64,000 nucleotides of DNA from JAHRAW01 sp965212085 (GTDB lineage Bacteria > Pseudomonadota > Gammaproteobacteria > Arenicellales > Poriferihabitantaceae). A program made the position numbers and the translations under genes. The stretch lies in contig OZ243042.1 in NCBI GenBank assembly GCA_965212085.1, forward strand, positions 1,736,001-1,800,000. The letters are read 5' to 3'. How positions within the stretch are numbered: the stretch's first letter is position 1; each line of letters starts with the position of its first letter. Shown here piece by piece: positions 1-9,405 of the stretch. The notes below the pieces were generated by a model. The model had not been told where the DNA came from, searched no databases, and worked only from the letters and a program-made list of their open reading frames with translations.

Positions 1-258
1 CTGAGCAAGCACATCCGCCGAATGTCCCCCATGGAAGGCCGGGAAATCGAACACCTGATCTTCACCGACGGCCTGTCAACGGTGTCCATCTTCATCAAAC
101 CCGCGAACACCGAACAAAGCGACATGCAAGGGCTGAGCCGCATGGGTGCGGTGCACGTCTATCGCAGCACCATCAACGACCACCGCGTCACCGTGATGGG
201 CGAAGCACCGGCGCAGACGGTGGAATTGCTCGCTTCGGGAGTGGCGTACGCCCGGTAG
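1..258 (+). CDS. rseB: RseB/MucB sigma-E regulatory protein, C-terminal fragment
   Basis: The reading frame is open from base 1 and ends at 258, so only the last 85 codons are present. The translated stretch HLIFTDGLSTVSIFIKP followed by a Gly-rich MGAVHVY segment and a GEAPAQTVELLA tail is the typical C-terminal domain of RseB/MucB, the periplasmic protein that binds RseA and tunes release of the envelope-stress sigma factor RpoE. The gene begins upstream of the window. In many gammaproteobacteria this operon runs on into mucD/rseC and then lepA; here it is followed by unrelated minus-strand genes. Confidence 0.85.
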   Translation: MSKHIRRMSPMEGREIEHLIFTDGLSTVSIFIKPANTEQSDMQGLSRMGAVHVYRSTINDHRVTVMGEAPAQTVELLASGVAYAR

Positions 259-290
259 AGGGCAGAGCGCGCAACCGCCCCCCGCTCAAC

Positions 291-2072
291 TTAGTCATCC
301 GCCATCTCTATCTGCGGCGGCGATTTCTCCCAGTACAAATCGGCCACGAAAAACCCGAACAGGGGCGAGGCGCGCAGGCGTTTGAGGGTTTTGGCGACCA
401 GGGCGTTGAGTTGCGGGTGGGTTCCTTTCATCACGTGTTCGCGCCACACGGCGACCGGTTTGTTGTTGTTCAGGCGGCGCCAGACGGTGAGGTTGCCGCG
501 TTGCCGCAGGAGGTCAAAGCCGGGGATGCTCTGCCCGGCTTCGGTTATGACGTGGGAGAACAGCGATTCCCACGATGCGCCGGGGCGTTGGCGTTTGGCT
601 TCCTCCAGGATGTAGCGGGTGTAGAAGGGGACGTCGTGGTGCAGGTAGTAATAGCCGCCGCCGCGGAAGTACGAGTTGTCTTTCTGGGTGCGGTAGAACA
701 CCCCGCGCACGTCGTCCTCTTTGGCCAGGAAAGACAGCATCTCATAGATGGGTTCCCGGTCGCGCAGGAAGGACAGCGGATGCTCCTGGGAGAAGCTTTT
801 GTAGATCCAGACTTGCCAGGGGAATACGTTCAGCAGGGCCGGTATGCCGAAGGCCAGCACCGCAACGGCGCCGTAGCGCCGCACCAGCGCGGACGCTTTG
901 CGGCCGCCGCCGCATCTCGGGAGCCACGCCGCCAGCAGCATCAGCCAGCACGGAATCAGCAGGTGGATGAAGCGGTACTCGCGGTGTTCGGGAAGCAGGT
1001 GCAGGATGAGCGTGACGGCGCTGATGAGCAGGATGAGCCGACACCCCCCGTCCCTGCGCCAGTTGCGCGCGCCGGCCACGAATGCGAGTACCGCACAGCC
1101 GCCGCTGGCCGCCGCCAGTTGTCCGAGGAGCATCCAGCGGCTTGATTCGCCGGTGCGGCCGGCGTCCAGGGCGAGGTTCATGAAGAAGTTGGTCACGTAG
1201 GAATGGAACGGCGCGCCCCAGGTCTGCCATTCCAGGATGCCGACCAGCGCCGTGAGCAGCAGCGCGCCTCCCCATAACGCCGCCAGCCCGCCGCCGCGCA
1301 GGTACACGGAGCGCAGCAACAACAACAGCAGCGCCGGCGGCGCGTATTGCATGCGCAGCGCGCCGCTGAGCGCCGCCAGCAGGCCGACGGCGAACAGGTT
1401 GCCACGGCGCTGCGCTTCGCTACCGACCGACAGGGCGAGCACCACCATGAAGAGGGTGGTGCTGACAAACTCGGAGAAGGGCTTGTGCGCCATCGCCGCC
1501 AACTCGTACCAGAAACAGCCGAAGATCAACGCCAGCCGGGCGGCCTGCTCGTTGACCGTGGCCTGCGTGAAGCGGTACATGGCCCACGGCACCAGCAGCG
1601 ACAGCAGGCAGAACAGCAGTTTCACCACGGGGATATAAACGGCCGGCTGCCCCAGCCCCAGCGCGTCCAGCGTCTTCAGCACGCCGGTGACCACGCCCGG
1701 AATCAGCCAGTTGCGCGCGCCGTGCACGTATTCCCAGTACAGGATGCCGTTGCCAAACGCCGCGTAGTGCGCCGGTTCCAGGTACTGCATGATCTCGTCT
1801 GGATGCAGCACGAAGTCGCCCCACAAGGCGATCACGGCGCGCACCAGGAAAGCCGCGAGCAGTAGCGGGCGCAGATACGCCCAGCGTTCGGCGGGCCGCG
1901 GGTGGGCGGTGGCAAACAAGGATTCGCAGGACTCGCACAGGCGCTGCCGCCACGATCCCGGCGTGGTTGCTGCGGTGGCGGTTGCGGTGGTTACCGGTGC
2001 CGCCGCGGTCGCCGCGGTTTTTGCCGGACGCCGCCGGGGGGCGGTTTGGCGGTGCTTTCTCTTTCTGGCCAT
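291..2072 (-). CDS. GT22-like (Alg9/PIG-B type) polytopic mannosyltransferase
   Basis: 593 residues. A Lys/Arg-rich start and an Ala/Thr-rich cytoplasmic leader (about residues 1-45) precede many hydrophobic helices. The motif HPDEIMQYLEPAHY in the first external loop matches the HPDE signature of GT22 enzymes, which transfer mannose from a polyprenyl-phosphate donor at the membrane. The C-terminal quarter is soluble and rich in charged and aromatic residues. The ATG overlaps the stop of the upstream gene by one base (TAATG), so it is the last gene of a three-gene minus-strand operon. manC, which makes GDP-mannose, lies divergently next to that operon and fits a mannose role. Acceptor unknown; the family call is firm, the substrate is inferred. 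Confidence 0.75.
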   Translation of the reverse strand: MARKRKHRQTAPRRRPAKTAATAAAPVTTATATAATTPGSWRQRLCESCESLFATAHPRPAERWAYLRPLLLAAFLVRAVIALWGDFVLHPDEIMQYLEPAHYAAFGNGILYWEYVHGARNWLIPGVVTGVLKTLDALGLGQPAVYIPVVKLLFCLLSLLVPWAMYRFTQATVNEQAARLALIFGCFWYELAAMAHKPFSEFVSTTLFMVVLALSVGSEAQRRGNLFAVGLLAALSGALRMQYAPPALLLLLLRSVYLRGGGLAALWGGALLLTALVGILEWQTWGAPFHSYVTNFFMNLALDAGRTGESSRWMLLGQLAAASGGCAVLAFVAGARNWRRDGGCRLILLISAVTLILHLLPEHREYRFIHLLIPCWLMLLAAWLPRCGGGRKASALVRRYGAVAVLAFGIPALLNVFPWQVWIYKSFSQEHPLSFLRDREPIYEMLSFLAKEDDVRGVFYRTQKDNSYFRGGGYYYLHHDVPFYTRYILEEAKRQRPGASWESLFSHVITEAGQSIPGFDLLRQRGNLTVWRRLNNNKPVAVWREHVMKGTHPQLNALVAKTLKRLRASPLFGFFVADLYWEKSPPQIEMADD

Positions 2073-3937
2073 TACTTGCTCCCGCTTTGCAGGTCTTTGC
2101 GTACGTGTTCGCGATTGGTGCGCGCCTCTTCCAGGTTCGGATCCAGCTCAAGCGCGCGGTCAAAACTGCGCAGCGCCTCGGCGTGCCGGTTCAGCCCGGC
2201 CAGGGCGACGCCGATGCCGGAATAGACCTTGGCGTATTCGGGCTCCAGTTTGATCAGGGTCTGAAAGAGTTCAAGGGCCTCGCGGTAGCGTTTCTGCCGC
2301 AGCCGCAGCGCGCCCAGGCCGTTGAGGGCTTCCGGGAAGTCCGGTTCAGCGGCGAGCGCGCGCTGGAAATGGGTTTCCGCCGCCGCCAGCCGCCCCAGGT
2401 CGGTGGCCGCCATCCCCGCGCCGATGTGCGCCCAGGTGTGGCCGGGGCGCTGCTCCCCGGCGGTGCGATAGGCGGCGAGCGCTTCCTCCAGGCGGTCTTC
2501 CGCCTGGTGCTCCCGGCCGAGGTTGTACCAGGCGTTTCTGGCCTGCGGGTTGAGCGAGATGATGTGGTTGTAGAACGTGAAGTTGTCGCGGTAGATGCCG
2601 GTTTGATTCCAGGTGATGGTTCCCAGCACCGCCAGCAGCAGCGCCGCCATCACGTACATGGCCCTCTGCGGTACGCCCGGCCAGCGCCCTGCAATCCGGG
2701 CGGCGACGGTGGCCAGGGCCGCGATTACCCCGGTGGTTACCCCGGCCCCGGCCAGGTACTGATAGCGGTCGGCGACCAGGGAGAACTGCATGAAGCCGTA
2801 TTCCACGAAACCGAGGGTCGGCGACAGCGTGATGACAAAGAACAATACCCCGGCCAGCGGCCCCCGGCCGATGCGGGCGCGGCAGCACCACAACAGCGCC
2901 ACCACCGCGACGGCGGCAACCAGATACGCCCAGTCCAGCGGCTCCCCGATGCTGACGCTCCAGCGCGGGTAGATGACCGCGAGGTCCGCCGGCCACAGCA
3001 GTTTGCCCGCGTAGAACCACAACGCGCGCGCCGCGGAAAGCGCCTGCTCGATCAGCGCGTAGTCTTCCAGGACGATGACTTCGCGGTTCTTGTAGTACCA
3101 CCAGTCGGTCACCGTGATGGCAAGCCCCGCCAGCAGCAAGGGCAGCGTCCTCATCAAGTCGGCCACGACCACGCGCCCCTGTTTCCACCAGTGCCACAGC
3201 AACAGCGACACGGGCAGGGTGATGACGATGGACTTGCACAGCAGGCCCGCCGCGAACGCGGCCAGCGCGCGGATGTAGTGCGCGCGGCGCCCGTCCTCCA
3301 CGAAACGCAGGTAATAGAGCACGCAAGCCACGGAGAACAAACCCGCCAACACGTCCTTGCGCCCGATCACCCACGCCACGGACTCCACGTGCAACGGATG
3401 CACGGCGAACACCGCCGCCGCGAACCACGCGCCCGGAACCGCGAGCCGCCGCAGCAGGCGCCACAACAACAGCACGGTCGCCGTGTGCAGCAGCAGGTTG
3501 ACGAAGTGGTAGCCGGCCGGGGCAAGCCCCCACAACTTGTGCTCCAGCCAGAAAGTCGTATAGAGCAGCGGCCAGTAATGCCCCTCGTTCTGCAGCGTGT
3601 GGGGCGCAAACCAGATTTGCCAAATGCCGGACGGACTCAACACCTGCGCGGCCTCGTTCCAGGCGAAGTCGTCCCACACGAAACCCATTCCGAGGGCGGG
3701 GAAATAACTGAACGCCACCAGCAGGCACAACGCCACGGTTGCGTGCGCACGGCTTGGCGCGTTTGCCAGTCCCGACGGGGAGAAAAACGAGCGCAACCCG
3801 GCGCCAACCGTGGCCGATGACGGCTTGCGGTTTGCGGACGCGCCCGCCCGCGTTTCGGTTTTCAAGGGTTTTGAAGAAACGGGCTGCGGCCTTGCTTGTC
3901 TGCGCCGCGCCTTGTTCCTGTTTTTTCGGGTTGCCAT
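2072..3937 (-). CDS. TMTC-like membrane glycosyltransferase with C-terminal TPR repeats (copy A)
   Basis: 621 residues. A basic leader (MATRKNRNKARRRQARPQP) is followed by about ten hydrophobic segments holding the motif FVWDD in the first loop and the block AVHPLHVESVAWVIGRKDVL, typical of the DUF1736/TMTC class of GT-C proteins. The last ~150 residues are TPR units (AWYNLGREHQAEDRLEEALA; ALNGLGALRLRQKRYREALE). TMTC-type proteins in eukaryotes transfer O-mannose; the bacterial substrate is unknown. Paralogous to the next gene upstream (4007-5899) along its whole length, with 69 bases between them. Its stop overlaps the ATG of the GT22-like gene. Confidence 0.72.
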   Translation of the reverse strand: MATRKNRNKARRRQARPQPVSSKPLKTETRAGASANRKPSSATVGAGLRSFFSPSGLANAPSRAHATVALCLLVAFSYFPALGMGFVWDDFAWNEAAQVLSPSGIWQIWFAPHTLQNEGHYWPLLYTTFWLEHKLWGLAPAGYHFVNLLLHTATVLLLWRLLRRLAVPGAWFAAAVFAVHPLHVESVAWVIGRKDVLAGLFSVACVLYYLRFVEDGRRAHYIRALAAFAAGLLCKSIVITLPVSLLLWHWWKQGRVVVADLMRTLPLLLAGLAITVTDWWYYKNREVIVLEDYALIEQALSAARALWFYAGKLLWPADLAVIYPRWSVSIGEPLDWAYLVAAVAVVALLWCCRARIGRGPLAGVLFFVITLSPTLGFVEYGFMQFSLVADRYQYLAGAGVTTGVIAALATVAARIAGRWPGVPQRAMYVMAALLLAVLGTITWNQTGIYRDNFTFYNHIISLNPQARNAWYNLGREHQAEDRLEEALAAYRTAGEQRPGHTWAHIGAGMAATDLGRLAAAETHFQRALAAEPDFPEALNGLGALRLRQKRYREALELFQTLIKLEPEYAKVYSGIGVALAGLNRHAEALRSFDRALELDPNLEEARTNREHVRKDLQSGSK

Positions 3938-4006
3938 TGGGTTATCGGTTTGTTTGGGTCGTTTGTCCGCCGCCGGCAGTCGGTGCGCGCCGCCTTCCCT
4001 GATCCA

Positions 4007-5899
4007 TTATTCGCCGCCGCTTTCCCTGTACTTCAGCAGGCTCTCACGATTAACCCGCGCCTGCTCCAGGGACGGGTCCATCCGCAGCGCCCGCTCGTAG
4101 CTTTGCAGCGCCTCGTCAATGCGCCGCAGGCCGGCCAGCGCGACCCCTACGCCGACCTGGAATCTTGCATCGCCGGGCGTGAGCACGGTCAGGGCTTGAA
4201 AAATCTCAAGCGCCTCCCGGAAACGCTTCTGCTTGATCAGGAACGCGCCCAGGTTCTCAAGTGCCCCCGGAAAGCGCGGGGTGAGCTCGACCGCGCGCCG
4301 GTAGTGCTCCTCCGCTTCCGTGAGCCGCTCCAACGCCTCGGTCGCGGTTCCCATGGCGGTATGCGCCTTGCTGAGGCGGATTTCGGCGGACGGCCCGCCC
4401 CGGGCGTATTCATAGTCGGTGCGGAAGGCGGCCAGCGCTTCCTCGTGGCGTCCCTGCTTTTGATACTCCAGGCCGAGGCTGTGGTGGGCGAACCGCGCCT
4501 GCGGATTGAGCGCGATGACGTGCGTGTAGAAGGTCACGTTGTCGCGGTAGATGCCCGCCTGGTTCCAGGTGATGGTTGCCAACACCGCCAGCAACAGCGC
4601 CGCTCCGACCGCCCCGGCGACCCCGACCGGCGCGATCTTGTGCGCCGCGCCCGGCAGTTTGCCGAGGCCCCACACCGCGCCGCCGCTCAACGTGGCGATG
4701 ACCCCGATCCCGGCCAGGTATTGATAGCGGTCGGCGACGAAGGAATACAGCATGTAACCATAGTCCACGAAGCCCAGCGTCGGCGACAGCGCAACCGCGA
4801 AGAACAATGCCCCCGCCAGCGGCCCGCGGCCAATGCGGCGGCGCGCGAACCACAATGCCGCCGCCGTGGCGCCCGCGGCGAGCAAGCAGGCCCAGCCCAG
4901 CAGGTCGGCGCGCACTTCCCAGCGCGGGTAGATGACCGCGAGGTCCGCCGGCCATACCAGTTTGCCCGCGTAGAACCACAACGCGCGCGCCGCGAGCAGC
5001 GCCCGCTCAACCAGCGAGTAATCAAAAGCGGTGGGGTCCCGGTCCTTGTAGAACGACACGTCGGCGGCGGTGATGGCGAGGCCCAGCAGCAGGAACGGCA
5101 ACACCCGCCGCAGGTCGGCCAGGGTCACAAACCCCTGCTTCCACCAGTGCCAGATCAACAAGGCCACGGGCAGGGTGATGAGGGTGGATTTGCACAACAG
5201 GCCGGTCACGAACAACGCCAGCGCGCCGATGTAGAAGCCGCGCCGCCGGTCGGCCATAAAACGCAGGTAGCAGAGCGCGCAAGCCAGGTAAAACAATGCC
5301 GCCAGCACGTCCTTGCGCCCGATCACCCACGCCACGGACTCCACGTGCAACGGATGCACGGCGAACACTGCCGCCGCGAACCACGCGCCCGGCACGTTCA
5401 GCCGCAGCAACAGGCGCCACAGCAACAACACCGCCGACCCGTGCAGCAGCAGATTGACGGCGTGATAGCCGGCCGCGGCGAAACCCCACAACTGGTGCTC
5501 CAGCCAGAAGGTCGTATAGAGCAGCGGCCAGTAATGCCCTTCAAACCGCGACAGCGTGCGCGGCGCGAACCAGATCTCCCACAGGCCCGACCAACTCCGC
5601 AACGCCCTGGCCTCGGTCAGCACCACGTCGTCCCACACGAAACCGGCGCCGAGGGCGGGGAAATAACTGAACGCCACCAGCAGGCACAATGCCAGGGCGG
5701 AGAGCACGGCGGTTTGCGCGTTTTCCCGCCCCGGAGCGAAAAGCGTTTGCAACCCCGGCGCGATGTACGGCGGCGGATTGGGGGGGGCGGATGCGCCCGC
5801 CTGCTGCGCGGGTTTTGCGGGTTGTGCGGATTTTGGTGAGGGGGGCCGCGATTTGGCCTGCCTGCGCCGGGTCCGGTTCCTGCTTTTTCGGGTGCTCAT
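4007..5899 (-). CDS. TMTC-like membrane glycosyltransferase with C-terminal TPR repeats (copy B)
   Basis: 630 residues and the first gene of the minus-strand operon. It has the same architecture as copy A: basic leader MSTRKSRNRTRRRQAKSRPP, GFVWDDVVLTEA loop motif, the AVHPLHVESVAWVIGRKDVL block shared word for word, then TPR units (FAHHSLGLEYQKQGRHEEAL; ALENLGAFLIKQKRFREALE). High similarity persists at DNA level in the membrane core, indicating tandem duplication, while the TPR ends differ more. The TPRs probably recruit a partner or acceptor; the glycosyl donor is likely polyprenyl-phosphate sugar. The function is inferred from family only. Confidence 0.72.
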   Translation of the reverse strand: MSTRKSRNRTRRRQAKSRPPSPKSAQPAKPAQQAGASAPPNPPPYIAPGLQTLFAPGRENAQTAVLSALALCLLVAFSYFPALGAGFVWDDVVLTEARALRSWSGLWEIWFAPRTLSRFEGHYWPLLYTTFWLEHQLWGFAAAGYHAVNLLLHGSAVLLLWRLLLRLNVPGAWFAAAVFAVHPLHVESVAWVIGRKDVLAALFYLACALCYLRFMADRRRGFYIGALALFVTGLLCKSTLITLPVALLIWHWWKQGFVTLADLRRVLPFLLLGLAITAADVSFYKDRDPTAFDYSLVERALLAARALWFYAGKLVWPADLAVIYPRWEVRADLLGWACLLAAGATAAALWFARRRIGRGPLAGALFFAVALSPTLGFVDYGYMLYSFVADRYQYLAGIGVIATLSGGAVWGLGKLPGAAHKIAPVGVAGAVGAALLLAVLATITWNQAGIYRDNVTFYTHVIALNPQARFAHHSLGLEYQKQGRHEEALAAFRTDYEYARGGPSAEIRLSKAHTAMGTATEALERLTEAEEHYRRAVELTPRFPGALENLGAFLIKQKRFREALEIFQALTVLTPGDARFQVGVGVALAGLRRIDEALQSYERALRMDPSLEQARVNRESLLKYRESGGE

Positions 5900-6113
5900 A
5901 GTTATCCGTTGTTCGCTGACCGGTCCGAGGAGGCAATAAGGGCAAAGTCGCTTCGCAACCCGGATTTAGGCAAAGGCGGTGGTACAATGCGCCGGGGTTG
6001 TTGCGGTGCGGGATTATAACAAAACCCGCCGCGTCAAAATAAATTCAATCCGGTGCTCCCTTGTCCGTGGCGGCGAGGCGGTCGGGTGACCGGGTATTTG
6101 GAAAAGTGCACAA
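5900..6113. other. Divergent intergenic region between the glycosyltransferase operon and manC
   Basis: 214 bases must hold promoters for both directions. A TACAAT hexamer at 5983-5988 could be a minus-10 element for manC but no good minus-35 lies at 16-18 bases. No repeat module or hairpin stands out. Confidence 0.3.
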
Positions 6114-7598
6114 ATGAAACTGGTACCGGTTGTTCTATGCGGCGGCTCAGGCACCCGCTTGTGGCCGCTTTCGCGCAAGAACTATCCCAAGCAGTTCGCG
6201 CCCTTGTTTGACGACGCCGGCGATGCCGGCGATGCCAACGCGGGCGGCGGAACCCTGTTTCGCCGCACCATGGACCGGGTCGGGCGTCTCGACTGCCAAC
6301 GCGCCATCGTGGTCTGCAACAACGCCCACCGGTTTTTTGTCGCCGACGGCCTGAGCGAACGGGAACGCGCGGCCTGCACCATCCTGGTTGAGCCGAGCCA
6401 GCGCAACACCGCACCGGCGGTAACGCTGGCCGCCCTGGCCGCGCGGGATGACGGTGATGCCACGCTGCTGATCATGCCGTCGGATCACGTGATCAAAGAC
6501 CCGGATGCCTTCGTCAAAGCGGTCGCCGCCGCCGCACCGGCGGCGCAAGACGATCAGATCGTGGTTTTCGGCATCACCCCCGACTGCGCGGAAAGCGGCT
6601 ATGGCTACATCCGCACGGACGCTGATGCAAAGGCGGCGGCAGGAACCGGCGCGCCGCGCAAGGTCGCCGAGTTCTGCGAAAAACCTGATCAAGAGACCGC
6701 CGCCGAATGGATCGCACGCGGCAACTGCTACTGGAACAGCGGCATCTTCCTGGTCAAGGCGTCGGTGTACCTGGCCGCCATCGCCGGGTTTGAGCCGGGC
6801 ATCCTTGCCGCCTGCGAGCAGGCATGGGCGAAGCGTTATGACGACCTCGGCTTCACTTGCGTGGACGCCGCCGGCTTTGCGCGGTGCCGCAACATTTCCA
6901 TTGACTACGCGGTAATTGAGCGCGCCGCCAACGTGATGATGGTGCCGGCGGTTATGGGCTGGAACGACCTGGGTTCCTGGGACGCCCTGGGCGAAGTGTT
7001 CGCGGCTGACGAACACAACAACCGCGTCAAGGGCGACGTCCTGCTGAAGGACGCCGCCGGCAACATCGTGTACGGCCACGGGCGGTTGGTCGGCGTTCTC
7101 GGCGTCAACGACTGCATCATCGCCGACACCCCGGACGCGGTGCTGGTGGCGGCGCGCAAACACGCCCCGGCCCTCCGGCAACTGGTCGCCGGGATGCAGG
7201 CCCAAGGCCGCCCCGAAGCCGACCAGCCGCGCAAGGTGTTCCGGCCGTGGGGCTACTACGAGAGCCTCCACGCCGCCGATAATTTTCAGGTGAAGCGCAT
7301 CCAGGTCAACCCCGGCCACGGCCTGTCCCTGCAAATGCACCACCACCGTTCCGAGCACTGGGTGGTGGTCAAGGGCACGGCGCGGGTGACGAAGGGCGAT
7401 GATGTGTTCACGCTCGCCGAGAATGAATCAACCTACATCCCGGCGCGGGTTCAACACCGCCTGGAGAACGCCGGCGATGCGCCGGTTCGGTTGATCGAGG
7501 TGCAGTGCGGCGACTATCTCGGCGAGGACGATATCGTGCGCCTTGAAGACCGCTACGGCAGGGCCGGGCCGTTCGGTTCCAACTCCGATTCCGACTAG
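6114..7598 (+). CDS. manC: Mannose-1-phosphate guanylyltransferase / mannose-6-phosphate isomerase (type II bifunctional)
   Basis: 494 residues, the usual size of AlgA/ManC/CpsB enzymes. The N-terminal nucleotidyltransferase carries CGGSGTRLWPLSRKNYPKQF at residues 9-28, with FVEKP-like FCEKPD and YWNSGIFL blocks downstream. The C-terminal cupin (from about residue 375, RPWGYYES) contains QMHHHRSEHWVVV, the metal-binding isomerase motif. It converts fructose-6-P to mannose-6-P and mannose-1-P to GDP-mannose; the phosphomannomutase step is not in this window. Its 3' end overlaps the convergent thioesterase gene by four bases. It sits next to the three membrane glycosyltransferases, suggesting a shared surface-glycan pathway. 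Confidence 0.93.
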   Translation: MKLVPVVLCGGSGTRLWPLSRKNYPKQFAPLFDDAGDAGDANAGGGTLFRRTMDRVGRLDCQRAIVVCNNAHRFFVADGLSERERAACTILVEPSQRNTAPAVTLAALAARDDGDATLLIMPSDHVIKDPDAFVKAVAAAAPAAQDDQIVVFGITPDCAESGYGYIRTDADAKAAAGTGAPRKVAEFCEKPDQETAAEWIARGNCYWNSGIFLVKASVYLAAIAGFEPGILAACEQAWAKRYDDLGFTCVDAAGFARCRNISIDYAVIERAANVMMVPAVMGWNDLGSWDALGEVFAADEHNNRVKGDVLLKDAAGNIVYGHGRLVGVLGVNDCIIADTPDAVLVAARKHAPALRQLVAGMQAQGRPEADQPRKVFRPWGYYESLHAADNFQVKRIQVNPGHGLSLQMHHHRSEHWVVVKGTARVTKGDDVFTLAENESTYIPARVQHRLENAGDAPVRLIEVQCGDYLGEDDIVRLEDRYGRAGPFGSNSDSD

Positions 7599-8023
7599 GC
7601 GCGTTTTTTGAGCGGGATGGGTTGCCGCCGCTGGTCCACGCATACGTAGGTGTAGGTGGCTTCGGTAACTTTCAGGTATTGTTCGCCGGCCTGCTTGCGG
7701 TGCACCCAGGTTTCGATGCGGATGGCGAGGGATGTGGTGCCGGTGCGCGTCAGTTTGCAGTAGCAACTGACCTGGTCGCCGACGAATACCGGCAGGTGAA
7801 AGGTCATGCCCTCCACCGCCACCGTCACCAGCCGCCCCTCCACCAGGTAACTCGCGTAGATGGCGCCGGCGAGATCCATCTGCGACATAATCCAGCCGCC
7901 GAAAATGTCGCCGCTGGGATTGGCATCGGCGGGCATGGCCACGGTGCGCAGCGAAGGCGGTTGGTCTTCGGGAAACGCGCCGGTCATTGGATCTGAATTC
8001 GGCGCATCGGGTTTATCGCCCAT
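7595..8023 (-). CDS. Acyl-CoA thioesterase, YciA-type hotdog fold
   Basis: 142 residues. PSGDIFGGWIMSQMDLAGAIYA matches the hotdog helix region of YciA/BACH acyl-CoA hydrolases, with the conserved Asp in QMDLAG, followed by VAVEGMTFHLPVFVGDQV and ATYTYVCVD strands. It hydrolyses acyl-CoA thioesters in the cytoplasm. It starts two bases after the stop of the deoxynucleoside kinase and probably is co-transcribed with it. The last four bases overlap the end of manC on the other strand. Confidence 0.85.
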   Translation of the reverse strand: MGDKPDAPNSDPMTGAFPEDQPPSLRTVAMPADANPSGDIFGGWIMSQMDLAGAIYASYLVEGRLVTVAVEGMTFHLPVFVGDQVSCYCKLTRTGTTSLAIRIETWVHRKQAGEQYLKVTEATYTYVCVDQRRQPIPLKKRA

Positions 8024-8025
8024 GA

Positions 8026-8688
8026 TTACAACACCGGGTTGAAGTAGTGGCGCCCCGAAGTGATGTTGCCGGCCTGCTCCAGCAGCAGTTGGAAGTGCTC
8101 GTCGTTGTCCACGAAGTTGAGGTTTTCGGCGTTGACCATCAACAGCGCCGACTCGTGGTAGCCGAGGAAAAAGCGCGCGTAGGATTCCACCAGTTCTTCA
8201 AGGTAGCGGCGTTCCATATTGCGTTCAAACAGGATGCCGCGCTTGCGGATGCGGCTCACCAGCGCGTCGGTGGGCGCTTGCAGGTAGATCACCAAATCCG
8301 GCGCCGGCACTTCGGGGACCAGTTGCTGGTACACCTGTTCGTACAAATACAGTTCGTCGTCGTCCAGGGTAACGCGCGCGAACAACGGGTCCTTGGCGAG
8401 CATAAAGTCGGCGACCCGAACCGGGGCGAACAAATCCCCCTGGCGCAGTTCCTTCACCTGCCGGACGCGCTGAAACAGGAAAAACAACTGGGTCTGCAAG
8501 GCGAACTGCGACGGCGCCTTGTAAAAACGCTCCAGGAACGGGTTGTCGGCGGACTGCTCCAGCGACAGCCCGGCCCCCAAACTGGCGGCGATTTTCCGCG
8601 CCAGCGTGGTCTTGCCCACGCCGATGGGGCCTTCCACGACGATGTACTTTTTGACGCTGATGCCGCTATCCTCCGCTGGTTTTTTCAT
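8026..8688 (-). CDS. Deoxynucleoside kinase (dGK/dAK family)
   Basis: 220 residues from the ATG at 8688. The P-loop GPIGVGKTTLA lies at residues 20-30 after IVVEG. ERFYKAPSQFALQTQLFFL, LYEQVYQQLVPEVPAPDLVIYLQAP, and RIRKRGILFERNMERRYLEELVESY are the hallmark helices and lid of deoxyadenosine/deoxyguanosine kinases, which salvage deoxynucleosides. The frame stays open for 43 more codons upstream, but that stretch (FHNHSSSGTQTTD) is not family-like, so the internal Met was chosen. In other gammaproteobacteria this kinase often follows folK and panB; those genes are absent here. Confidence 0.85.
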   Translation of the reverse strand: MKKPAEDSGISVKKYIVVEGPIGVGKTTLARKIAASLGAGLSLEQSADNPFLERFYKAPSQFALQTQLFFLFQRVRQVKELRQGDLFAPVRVADFMLAKDPLFARVTLDDDELYLYEQVYQQLVPEVPAPDLVIYLQAPTDALVSRIRKRGILFERNMERRYLEELVESYARFFLGYHESALLMVNAENLNFVDNDEHFQLLLEQAGNITSGRHYFNPVL

Positions 8689-8833
8689 GTCTGTTGTTTG
8701 GGTGCCGGAACTGGAATGGTTGTGGAATGACAGCCGTAATGCAAGTTGCAAGCTCCCATACTCCAATGCGCCCATGATACCATGCGGGTTCCGTTTCCGC
8801 CGAATTTTCCAGTCCAAACGCCATCAATCCGCA

Positions 8834-9403
8834 ATGAAACTCCTGTTCGACCTGCTGCCGTTGCTGATCTTTTTTGCGGCGTTTAAATTCTACGACATTT
8901 ACACCGCCACCGCAGCGGCTATTTTGGCGACCTTCGCCCAAGTCGCAATCTTCTGGGCCAGGCACCGCCGCTTTGAAACCATGCACCTCGTAACGCTGGT
9001 GGTCATCTCGGTTTTCGGCGGCCTCACCATCGCCCTCCAGGACGACGCCTTCATCAAGTGGAAGCCGTCCATCGTCAACTGGGTATTCGCCGCCGCCATC
9101 CTCGGCATCCTCGCGTTCGGCAAAAAAACCGCGCTGGAACACGTCATGGGACGCCAAATCAGCCTCCCCGCCCCGGTCTGGCGAAGACTGAACATCGCCT
9201 GGGGGCTGTTTTTTCTGCTGATGGGGCTTTTGAACCTGTATGTCGCGTTCTACCACAACCCCGCCGCCGATGAAGCGGCCCGAACCGCAACCTGGGTCAA
9301 TTTCAAAGTATTCGGCCTGACCGGCCTGACCCTGGTATTCGTGGCCGCGCAGATGATTTTTCTGGCCCGGCACATAGCACCCGAAGAGAACGGCGGGCAT
9401 TGA
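8834..9403 (+). CDS. yciB: Inner-membrane septation protein A (YciB/IspZ)
   Basis: 189 residues from the ATG at 8834. MKLLFDLLPLLIFFAAFK is the classic YciB start, followed by KFYDIYTATA, FETMHLVTLVVISVFGGLTI and DDAFIKWKPSIVNW, all family signatures, and five predicted membrane helices. The protein takes part in cell-envelope/septum maintenance. The in-frame extension upstream of 8834 overlaps the divergent kinase and is not family-like. It is transcribed away from the kinase. Its stop lies three bases before repeat module A. Confidence 0.92.
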   Translation: MKLLFDLLPLLIFFAAFKFYDIYTATAAAILATFAQVAIFWARHRRFETMHLVTLVVISVFGGLTIALQDDAFIKWKPSIVNWVFAAAILGILAFGKKTALEHVMGRQISLPAPVWRRLNIAWGLFFLLMGLLNLYVAFYHNPAADEAARTATWVNFKVFGLTGLTLVFVAAQMIFLARHIAPEENGGH

Positions 9404-9405
9404 AC

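Noticed and set aside
1967..5839. Two long plus-strand open frames antisense to the TPR glycosyltransferases.
   Set aside because: They mirror the high-GC coding strand, are rich in Arg, Gln and Pro without any domain, and the opposite-strand proteins have clear motifs.
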